Shown: positions 14,764 to 19,877 of the stretch, in pieces
Layout: every line of letters begins with the position of its first letter
How positions within the stretch are numbered: the stretch's first letter is position 1
From: a virus
Strand: one strand, 5' to 3'
IMG/VR virus record: IMGVR_UViG_3300044825_002018
Coordinates: 1-43,263 of that record
DNA length: 43,263 bases
Notes under the pieces: generated by a model
Databases searched by the model: none
What the model was told of the DNA's origin: nothing
What the model saw: only the letters and a program-made list of their open reading frames with translations
Program-made: the position numbers and the translations under genes

Positions 14764-15009
14764 TTACTTTATTTTTTCCGCTTTGACAACGTAGCAATCG
14801 TGCCCGTTAAAAATATCAATCTCAAAGCTATTTATGGAACTGTCTCGATGGTAAACATTAGTTACCATTCTTTCCGCCAGCTCTCGTGCTGTTTGATTTT
14901 CGTAGATCTCGATGATGGTATTTAGCCAGAAAATACCGAGCGGATCGTCTGAAAGTCTGGCTTTTAGCGATTCAATCGCTTCTGTGAGTGTCTGCGTGTG
15001 TTTTTTCAT
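14764..15009 (-). CDS. Hypothetical small acidic protein
   Basis: 81 aa from ATG 15009 (MKKHTQTLTEAIESLKARLS); an upstream in-frame ATG at 15036 is inside the previous gene and less likely. The sequence is helical at the start, then DDPLGIFWLNTIIEIYENQT and a C-terminal part ending NGHDCYVVKAEKIK. No motif is recognised. It overlaps the end of the 14972-15220 gene by 38 bases and lies ten bases from the next gene, consistent with one polycistronic message of small phage genes. Confidence 0.5.
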   Translation of the reverse strand: MKKHTQTLTEAIESLKARLSDDPLGIFWLNTIIEIYENQTARELAERMVTNVYHRDSSINSFEIDIFNGHDCYVVKAEKIK

Positions 15010-15220
15010 AATTAAAAATATTTTGATAATTTGCAATTAGCTGAAGATTTTCTTTCGATGGTCTTTTGCTAATTTTTGTTAGCATTTCTGTTTTGATTTT
15101 TGGAAGCATAAGAGCAAAATTTTGAATTGCCGTTATTTTGTCTGGATGATCCAAAAGCAAGATTTGGAGCTCTGGGCATAGTAAAGAAATTGAATCATCA
15201 TTTTCTTTGGTTAAAATCAT
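14972..15220 (-). CDS. Hypothetical small protein
   Basis: 82 aa from ATG 15220 (MILTKENDDSISLLCPELQI); an alternative ATG at 15247 lies within the preceding gene. Residues ~20-60 are helical (LLDHPDKITAIQNFALMLPK) and the C-terminus is polar (NIFNYEKTHADTHRSD). The start is two bases after the stop of the zinc-finger gene. It resembles the small early-gene products common in phages, but no family is recognised and no function is proposed. Confidence 0.5.
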   Translation of the reverse strand: MILTKENDDSISLLCPELQILLLDHPDKITAIQNFALMLPKIKTEMLTKISKRPSKENLQLIANYQNIFNYEKTHADTHRSD

Positions 15221-15222
15221 AG

Positions 15223-15561
15223 TTATTTTTTGATTGTTCTTTCGCATTTATTGATTCCAAAGTCTATAAGTCTAATTTCGCGTGATAACCAAAAGTATTT
15301 AGCAGTTTCGCGGATTTGTCTATCTGTATAAATTCCTAGCTCTGAATCGTCCAGGTTTAAGTACAGCAGATCATAATATCTAATCAGATCGCGTTTTGGA
15401 GAATAGGGACCGCTGTAGATAGTTTTGCGATCCCTAGGTTTTTTTCTAGTGCCTAGTTTGTAAGTGTGGTTTCGATGGTTTTGGGCCTGACATTCTGGAG
15501 AGCATAAAACCGCCGTGGATCTTATAGGCTCAAATTCACGCTGGCAAATTTTGCACTTCAT
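15223..15561 (-). CDS. Zinc-finger protein with possible C-terminal HTH
   Basis: 112 aa from ATG 15561, which overlaps the stop of the 44-aa membrane peptide gene (ATGA). The N-terminus, MKCKICQREFEPIRSTAVLC followed by SPECQ, gives CxxC-x14-CxxxC, a treble-clef or zinc-ribbon-like metal site. Basic residues follow (HRNHTYKLGTRKKPRDRK), then helices with a possible helix-turn-helix (YTDQIRETAKYFWLSR-like region, ~85-100). Phage proteins of this form often bind DNA or regulate transcription. No catalytic motif is seen. Confidence 0.6.
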   Translation of the reverse strand: MKCKICQREFEPIRSTAVLCSPECQAQNHRNHTYKLGTRKKPRDRKTIYSGPYSPKRDLIRYYDLLYLNLDDSELGIYTDRQIRETAKYFWLSREIRLIDFGINKCERTIKK

Positions 15562-15692
15562 AAGCCTAGTAAATCCGAAATCCCAAAGCTCAAGAAAATT
15601 AAACCCCAAGCTAAAACCCAAAGTAAACCAATTATTGCCCAAAATAAGCAGTAGCCTACCGCGATTCCTACTAATATTTCAAATATTCTCAT
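15558..15692 (-). CDS. 44-aa double-hydrophobic membrane peptide
   Basis: ATG 15692 to TGA 15558. The product begins MRIFEILVGIAVGYCLFWAI and continues IGLLWVLAWGLIFLSFGISD before LLGL. It is almost wholly hydrophobic with a likely break near the middle, so one long or two short membrane helices. The start overlaps the end of the ribbon-helix-helix gene by 14 bases and the stop overlaps the zinc-finger start (ATGA). That double overlap makes it a convincing gene despite its size. Function unknown; superinfection exclusion or a holin/anti-holin role would be compatible. Confidence 0.55.
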   Translation of the reverse strand: MRIFEILVGIAVGYCLFWAIIGLLWVLAWGLIFLSFGISDLLGL

Positions 15693-15858
15693 CTTTACCC
15701 TTTTTTTTGATCTTAAACTGTCTGCTGTATTCAGTTTGAATCAAATAATTTAGATATTGATTCATTGAGAGCAATATTCCCTCATCATTAAATTTTTTCA
15801 TTATTAGAGCCTGGAGTAAATCCTCCAGGTCTAAACGAAATGTAAATTTTTTACTCAT
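15679..15858 (-). CDS. Ribbon-helix-helix (Arc/CopG-type) regulator
   Basis: 59 aa from ATG 15858. The layout fits a ribbon-helix-helix DNA-binding dimer: a beta strand KKFTFRLDLE, then helix LLQALIMKKF, a slightly long turn, and helix SMNQYLNYLIQTEYSRQ. The tail is Lys-rich (KIKKKGKDEN). A Shine-Dalgarno (AAGGGT) precedes the ATG. Directly upstream are a 32-bp near-perfect palindrome, a short leader ORF and a promoter whose spacer is filled by a palindromic operator. The same operator occurs before the 14358 gene. Autoregulation plus control of that second operon is the simplest reading. Confidence 0.6.
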   Translation of the reverse strand: MSKKFTFRLDLEDLLQALIMKKFNDEGILLSMNQYLNYLIQTEYSRQFKIKKKGKDENI

Positions 15859-15871
15859 TTTACCCTTTTAT

Positions 15872-15903
15872 TTTTAATTCCCTCGAATTCAAGGGAATTA
15901 AAA
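15872..15903. promoter_or_regulatory. 32-bp near-perfect palindrome before the ribbon-helix-helix gene
   Basis: Two 12-base arms, TTTTAATTCCCT (15872-15883) and AGGGAATTAAAA (15892-15903), face each other around CGAATTCA. The centre is itself symmetrical (GAATTC), so only one base pair in 32 breaks the symmetry. It lies in the leader of the 15858 gene, 14 bases before the ATG. It could be a dimer-of-dimers operator or an RNA hairpin. The minus-strand transcript has no U-run after it, so it is not a normal terminator there. Confidence 0.7.
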
Positions 15904-15910
15904 TTTTTAC

Positions 15911-15952
15911 TTATTTTGTAATTTCTTCCTCTGACATTGTTTTGATCTCCAT
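15911..15952 (-). CDS. 13-codon leader peptide
   Basis: ATG 15952 to TAA 15911, reading MEIKTMSEEEITK. The ATG lies six bases after the -10 box, so it could be read from a leaderless message. A second ATG at codon 6 has GGAG eight bases before it. The ORF ends just before the 32-bp palindrome, an order (promoter, short peptide, hairpin, regulator gene) that resembles attenuation control. It may equally be fortuitous. Confidence 0.3.
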   Translation of the reverse strand: MEIKTMSEEEITK

Positions 15953-15956
15953 ACCT

Positions 15957-15987
15957 TTATAATACCAAAATGGTATTAAGAAATCAA
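15957..15987 (-). promoter_or_regulatory. Promoter with operator palindrome between -35 and -10
   Basis: On the minus strand TTGATT (15987-15982), a 17-base spacer and TATTAT (15964-15959) form a good sigma70-like promoter for the 15858 operon. The palindrome AATACCA-AAA-TGGTATT (15961-15977) overlaps the -10 and fills most of the spacer, the classic repressor position. A related site lies at 14406-14425. Confidence 0.65.
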
Positions 15988-16028
15988 TAAGCTAAAATAA
16001 AATTTTGTTAATATTGGCCAATATTTGG

Positions 16029-16223
16029 CTAAATTTTACTATCGGTATCTTCTTTTTGTAAATACTCAAATTTCAATGCCAGCGTCTCGGTGTCGCAGTA
16101 GTGAAAATCTATTTCCCCTTTGGTTGAGCCGTATTTTTTCAGCTCTTCAGCCAGGATCTGGAGCAGATCGTCTAGGTTATTAATTTTATAGTAAGTGTGT
16201 TTGAAAGTATCTTTGTCGCTCAT
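16029..16223 (-). CDS. Hypothetical small acidic protein
   Basis: 64 aa, last gene of the early/replication operon. The N-terminal half contains a helix (INNLDDLLQILAEELKKYGS); the C-terminal half is a probable beta hairpin (GEIDFHYCDTETLALKFEYL). The acidic tail ends KEDTDSKI. No family is recognised. Its start overlaps the preceding stop (ATGA), so it is translationally coupled to the 16220-16504 gene. The ~70 bases downstream, to the promoter at 15987, carry no gene. Confidence 0.5.
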   Translation of the reverse strand: MSDKDTFKHTYYKINNLDDLLQILAEELKKYGSTKGEIDFHYCDTETLALKFEYLQKEDTDSKI

Positions 16224-16504
16224 AAAATCCTTAAAATGTAGTCGTTATCTATATCTATTGTAAACTTTGTCCCTCCAGCTGGATAAGAAAATTTTTCAAC
16301 GATATAGCCAGAATTGGTTAAAAAGTTTTTTTGTATTGCTTCTGGAATTTTTGATTTATGCCCTAAAAATTTGACATAAAGAGTTTGTTTTTTGATTTTT
16401 ACTTTTATTCCCCAAACGCCGATACCCTCGCCGATGGGTTTTTCTGCTTTGTCGCGGCCAAAGCCGCTAGTATAACCATTTTTATTTTTTCCAGGGAATC
16501 GCAT
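16220..16504 (-). CDS. Hypothetical basic protein
   Basis: 94 aa, rich in Lys, Gly and aromatic residues: MRFPGKNKNGYTSGFGRDKA, GEGIGVWGIKVKIKKQTLYV, FLGHKSKIPEAIQK, then SYPAGGTKFTIDIDNDY. The pattern of alternating strands around a helix suggests a small nucleic-acid-binding fold, but that is only an impression. No known motif is recognised. It follows the HTH gene by two bases and overlaps the next gene by four. Confidence 0.5.
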   Translation of the reverse strand: MRFPGKNKNGYTSGFGRDKAEKPIGEGIGVWGIKVKIKKQTLYVKFLGHKSKIPEAIQKNFLTNSGYIVEKFSYPAGGTKFTIDIDNDYILRIL

Positions 16505-16506
16505 TT

Positions 16507-16740
16507 TTAAATTTCCTCCAAAGTTATAATTTCATTTTTCAGAGCCCAAACCAAAAGTTGTGAAATATTTTTTGTATTTGTAAATTTATAATATCTTGTA
16601 ATTCTATTATGTAATGCATTTCTTTTAATTAAAAAATGTATTGCAATTTCTTGATTTGTGAGTCCTTGCGTTGTGAGTTTTAAAAATTTTTCTAAATCAA
16701 AATAATTTATAGATTTTACAATTTTTTGTTTTTTTTTCAT
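16507..16740 (-). CDS. LuxR/GerE-type helix-turn-helix regulator
   Basis: 77 aa from ATG 16740, chosen because it overlaps the stop of the upstream gene (ATGA); an ATG at 16758 is further inside that gene. Residues ~20-75 show the GerE pattern: 'fLkLttqGLTNqEIAihflik.naLhnritRyykft', with LTNQEIA as the first helix and turn and the Arg/Tyr-rich helix for recognition. There is no receiver or ligand domain, so it would be a constitutive DNA binder controlled by its level. It probably regulates phage or host promoters. Confidence 0.65.
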   Translation of the reverse strand: MKKKQKIVKSINYFDLEKFLKLTTQGLTNQEIAIHFLIKRNALHNRITRYYKFTNTKNISQLLVWALKNEIITLEEI

Positions 16741-17234
16741 AAATGTTTTTTTATCCAATCTCTATCATATTTTGTAAAATACAATTTTGCCGTTGATAAT
16801 TGTTCATCACATAAATTTGGTTTACCGTTTGGCTCTGGATGATCTTTTATATTTGCGATTGCATGGCAAAAATACTCATGATTTACGCTATTAAAAAACG
16901 CATAAATTTTGTTTGTTCCAGCGTATCTATCAATGCAAGTAGAATTTATAACGATTTGATTTAGCGGAAGCCGCTCCATCTGCTGGTTATACATAGCTCC
17001 AAAAATTGTATTAAAACATTTAGGAAATTGATCGGTGTAAATTATAATTGTGCCGCCAGTCCTTTCAAGAGATTTGACAAATTTATAATTAAATCGCCAG
17101 CGCATTTTTGATTTGATTTGTTCTTTTATTTGCTCTTCCAGTACTGAATCAAAACCCAATAAACGAATATATTTTGTCTCTTGCGCTTGCGCTGGAAGTA
17201 TAAGAAACATCCAGATTAAATATTTTAATCTCAT
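16737..17234 (-). CDS. Exported protein with a zincin-like HExxxH motif
   Basis: 165 aa. A signal peptide (MRLKYLIWMFLILPAQAQ) precedes a mature domain with four cysteines. Residues 118-133 read NHEYFCHAIANIKDHP, an HExxxH arrangement followed by a second His and later an acidic pair (CDEQ). Zinc metallopeptidases have HExxH, so the spacing here is one residue too long; a shifted or degenerate metal site is possible, and so is a non-catalytic secreted protein. Export of a protein from a replication-gene operon is unusual. Start ATG overlaps the preceding stop (ATGA). It could act on the host envelope or exclude competing phages. Confidence 0.55.
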   Translation of the reverse strand: MRLKYLIWMFLILPAQAQETKYIRLLGFDSVLEEQIKEQIKSKMRWRFNYKFVKSLERTGGTIIIYTDQFPKCFNTIFGAMYNQQMERLPLNQIVINSTCIDRYAGTNKIYAFFNSVNHEYFCHAIANIKDHPEPNGKPNLCDEQLSTAKLYFTKYDRDWIKKHL

Positions 17235-17488
17235 CGCTTTATAAACCTCTTTATATCCGCAATTTCATTTTGGATGTCTTTTATTACCATCGCCATAGTA
17301 ACTTTTATATAGTCGCTAGTATTCTCGCTGACGTGGATCTGGAGCTGTACTAGATCATCTATAACCAGCGTTTGAAAAAGTGCTGTTAGTTTACGATTGA
17401 TTTTTTCCAGCTCCAAAAGTCTCAAGAACGGATAATTTCTAAAGTGCGCTCCGTAAGCTAAAGTAATTGCGTTTAAATTATTTTCCAT
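17231..17488 (-). CDS. Hypothetical helical protein
   Basis: 85 aa, predicted almost entirely helical: LEKINRKLTALFQTLVIDDL, VQLQIHVSENTSDYIKVTMA, then VIKDIQNEIADIKRFIKR with a heptad-like pattern at the end. No membrane segment, cysteine cluster or catalytic motif. It is coupled to both neighbours (TAATG with the Dam gene, ATGA with the exported-protein gene). A structural or adaptor role is conceivable; no family is recognised. Confidence 0.5.
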   Translation of the reverse strand: MENNLNAITLAYGAHFRNYPFLRLLELEKINRKLTALFQTLVIDDLVQLQIHVSENTSDYIKVTMAMVIKDIQNEIADIKRFIKR

Positions 17489-18201
17489 TATTTTAGTTCT
17501 CCAATTTTGTAAAGTTTTTCAGTTGCAGTTTTTACTTTGTTTTTATTAGCATAAACTTTATGTTCTTTTTGCCAAACCAATTTAATTCTAGGATCTTCTG
17601 GAGCTTCATATTCGCTGACATAGATCACGCAATTTTTTTTATTTAAGCACCAAGCCCAAAAAGCTTCTGTATTAAATTTTGTTTGATTGTAATATTTAAC
17701 CGCTTTATATGGAGGATCACAATAAACTAAAGAATTTTCTGGAATAGAAATATTTTGATAATCAGATAAAACAAACTTTACATCTTTTAAAGTTTGCATT
17801 TGTTTTAAAAGTGTATTTTTTGATTCTTTACATCTGTTTCTTACTTTGCCCTTAGTATCTTTTGAAATTGAATATCCTCCAAAAAAATCACCAGAATAAG
17901 AGCATGCGATACTAATAAAACTAACTAATTCCGCTGGATAATTATCAGGGTTTTGTTTGAGCTCTTGATATTGTTCTTTGCTCCAGCTATCTGTAGGGCT
18001 CCATCCCGCTTGCAGTGCTTGATACATTTTTATTAGATAGTGATTAATATCGTAAGCCCATCTATTTTTATGATTAATTTTATCTATTAAATTAGCACCA
18101 CCGACAAAGGGTTCAATATAAAAACTTGCTTTGTTTATATCTTCTTGCATTACTGGAATTAAATATTTAGCAAGTAATCTTTTACTTCCGATATATCTCA
18201 A
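17488..18201 (-). CDS. DNA adenine N6-methyltransferase, D12/Dam class
   Basis: 237 aa from a TTG start whose TTGA overlaps the upstream stop. The motif order is alpha-class: N-terminal RYIGSK, then the SAM-binding motif I YIEPFVGGANLIDKI (29-42), the acidic WAYDIN, and the catalytic motif IV VYCDPPYKAV (DPPY 162-165), followed by FWAWCLNKKNCVIYVSEYEA. Dam-type phage enzymes methylate GATC or a similar site and protect phage DNA from host restriction or mark it for replication or packaging. No cognate restriction endonuclease is nearby. The length is slightly below E. coli Dam, mainly from a shorter target-recognition region. Confidence 0.9.
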   Translation of the reverse strand: MRYIGSKRLLAKYLIPVMQEDINKASFYIEPFVGGANLIDKINHKNRWAYDINHYLIKMYQALQAGWSPTDSWSKEQYQELKQNPDNYPAELVSFISIACSYSGDFFGGYSISKDTKGKVRNRCKESKNTLLKQMQTLKDVKFVLSDYQNISIPENSLVYCDPPYKAVKYYNQTKFNTEAFWAWCLNKKNCVIYVSEYEAPEDPRIKLVWQKEHKVYANKNKVKTATEKLYKIGELK

Positions 18202-18410
18202 TTTTTTAACTCCTTAAAATTAGTTCTAGTTGGAACGATTGCCAGCTCTTTACAATAAGAAATTTCATTATATAGATGACATCTCAAAAGCTTTTTGTTT
18301 ACTGCAATCTCTTCGCGCAATCTTGCTACTAATGCTGAATTGATCCAGGTTTCAAATATTACTGTTGCTGATAGTACTAGTACCGTTATTATTAGTATTT
18401 TATTTTGCAT
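18198..18410 (-). CDS. Small membrane-anchored protein
   Basis: 70 aa. A single N-terminal hydrophobic segment (MQNKILIITVLVLSATVIFE) serves as signal anchor, followed by a periplasmic-looking helical part (LVARLREEIAVNKKLLRCHL) with two cysteines (C44 and C53). The topology resembles a short inner-membrane spanin, but the position inside the replication operon argues for an early function such as exclusion or host takeover. It overlaps the preceding gene by 11 bases and the Dam start by four. Confidence 0.5.
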   Translation of the reverse strand: MQNKILIITVLVLSATVIFETWINSALVARLREEIAVNKKLLRCHLYNEISYCKELAIVPTRTNFKELKN

Positions 18411-18600
18411 TTTTATTTTCCCTTTCTTTTATGTAATCAAAAATATGTTCTCTTAATTCAATTTTTAAACTTTCAAATTCTAGAAAATTTATTTTTTTGT
18501 TAAGCATTTCATGATAAAAAATTTCAGCACTTAAAAACCAAGATTCTATATCTTCTCTAAGTTGAAAATCATTGCGCCAATCATTATTTTGTTTGTCCAT
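18400..18600 (-). CDS. Hypothetical acidic helical protein
   Basis: 66 aa from ATG 18600 (MDKQNNDWRNDFQLREDIES), chosen because GGAGG lies seven bases upstream; the longer frame back to 18693 runs through the preceding gene and is probably not used. The protein is helical and acidic (WFLSAEIFYHEMLNKKINFL, LKIELREHIFDYIKERENKN). No family is recognised. It overlaps the previous gene by 17 bases. Confidence 0.5.
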   Translation of the reverse strand: MDKQNNDWRNDFQLREDIESWFLSAEIFYHEMLNKKINFLEFESLKIELREHIFDYIKERENKNAK

Positions 18601-18814
18601 TTTTCCCTCCAGTAAATTTAATTTGCGCTCTTTTGTCCATCCTGTAGCAAGTGAGCATTTGAAAATAAAGTTTATAAAGATTCTCATCTTCAAGAATAAA
18701 TTTATCTTCTAAGCGTTTTTCGCATAGTTCGATAGCGCGCTCTACTTCCATCGAATTGTACTCATCGACAATATTCTGGAAGTTTTTGGGTAGTCCGATT
18801 TTTGGCATTGTCAT
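18584..18814 (-). CDS. Hypothetical protein
   Basis: 76 aa, MTMPKIGLPKNFQNIVDEYN, then a helical charged stretch (SMEVERAIELCEKRLEDKFI) and a C-terminal basic tail (DKRAQIKFTGGKNGQTK). The ATG overlaps the stop of the DNA methyltransferase gene (ATGA), placing it firmly in the operon. No domain is recognised; it may be a small accessory to the adjacent methyltransferases, but nothing in the sequence shows that. Confidence 0.5.
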   Translation of the reverse strand: MTMPKIGLPKNFQNIVDEYNSMEVERAIELCEKRLEDKFILEDENLYKLYFQMLTCYRMDKRAQIKFTGGKNGQTK

Positions 18815-19599
18815 TTTTTTTTCTCCTTTGTTTTAAACAGTGTCCTTTGATCTAGTGTATTTTCTAGCCTATTTACGGCGATCTGGCAGTATTGTTCCGA
18901 TAATTCAATCCCTACCGCGCGCCGCTTGAGCTTTTTTGCCGCTACTAGAGTAGTCCCTGAGCCCATAAACGGATCTAAAATAAGGTCATTTTGGTCGGTG
19001 TAAGTTTTTACTAAATACTCCATTAAAGCTACTGGTTTTTGCGTTGGATGAAAAATTTTTGAATTACTTTCAGGTTTAAAAAACATAATTGAATCAGGTG
19101 TTTTATATTCATAAAATTTTGTAATTTTTTTTAATCCTAATTTATGATCATTTTTAGAACCTGCATTATTGGAAGCCCCTTTGCTAAAATATGGTTTTGT
19201 TAATTTTGTTTTTTGTGGATTGTATTTGATTTTTTTTCTACCAAAAATCAAAAAAGATTCGTGTCTCTTCATCGGTTGTATATTTGCTAGTTGTGGTTGT
19301 CTGCCAAAAGTTTTATCCCATATAAGCTCATATTTAAACCATTTTAAATTGCTTAATACTAATTTTGATGTAAATGGTTGGCTTGCACTTAAAACATATC
19401 CGCTATTTGGTTTTGATAAAAATTTTAAATTTTCCCAAAGTGTATCTAAATTTGGCATTACATCCCACTTGCAAGCCGTTGTTCCATACGGAGGATCAGT
19501 AAGCACCAGATCAAAGCTATTAGGCTCCAGCGTTTGCATTATGTCCAAGCAATCCCCGTTGTAAATTGTTATTCCGTCTTTATCGTAGTATGGTTTCAT
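18811..19599 (-). CDS. DNA methyltransferase, beta-class N4/N6
   Basis: 262 aa. The catalytic motif IV comes first (VLTDPPYGTTACKWD, DPPY 35-38), preceded by YNGDCLDIMQTLEPNSFDLV. The target-recognition region lies in the middle. The SAM-binding motifs come last: HPTQKPVALMEYLV, LILDPFMGSGTTLVAAKKLK, RRAVGIELSEQYCQIAVNRL. That circular permutation defines the beta class (N6-adenine or N4-cytosine). It is an orphan enzyme with no restriction partner, probably giving a second modification in addition to the Dam-like enzyme. It is flanked by ATGA couplings on both sides. Confidence 0.9.
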   Translation of the reverse strand: MKPYYDKDGITIYNGDCLDIMQTLEPNSFDLVLTDPPYGTTACKWDVMPNLDTLWENLKFLSKPNSGYVLSASQPFTSKLVLSNLKWFKYELIWDKTFGRQPQLANIQPMKRHESFLIFGRKKIKYNPQKTKLTKPYFSKGASNNAGSKNDHKLGLKKITKFYEYKTPDSIMFFKPESNSKIFHPTQKPVALMEYLVKTYTDQNDLILDPFMGSGTTLVAAKKLKRRAVGIELSEQYCQIAVNRLENTLDQRTLFKTKEKKK

Positions 19600-19877
19600 T
19601 TTTTGGGCTCATCTTTTAAAATCTTTGCGCCATCAAATTCTTTTTTTAGCGCATGAATTGTTTTGATCATATTTTCGTTTTTTTCTTTTTGGATCGTTAA
19701 AACCTCTTCGTAATCGTAAATTACGCCATCTTCAAAAATATATTGGTAGGTATCTATCAGCAAAATATAATGGAGCTGGAGTTTTTCTGAAAAAAACAAT
19801 TTAAAGGGTTTTTTACCAAAAAGTGTTTTTTCTGCAAAATGTTTATTTTTATTGACATTCGTTAAATCGTATTTCAT
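19596..19877 (-). CDS. Hypothetical basic protein between primase and methyltransferase
   Basis: 93 aa with a probable central beta hairpin (PFKLFFSEKLQLHYILLIDT, YQYIFEDGVIYDYEEVLTIQ) and a C-terminal charged helix (KEKNENMIKTIHALKKEFDG). Its start overlaps the primase stop and its stop overlaps the methyltransferase start (both ATGA), so it is produced stoichiometrically with them. No family is recognised. An auxiliary replication role is inferred from position only. Confidence 0.5.
   Translation of the reverse strand: MKYDLTNVNKNKHFAEKTLFGKKPFKLFFSEKLQLHYILLIDTYQYIFEDGVIYDYEEVLTIQKEKNENMIKTIHALKKEFDGAKILKDEPKK

Noticed and set aside
16737-17234. Confident metalloprotease call
   Set aside because: The motif is HExxxH, not HExxH, and no third ligand is certain, so it is reported only as a possibility.
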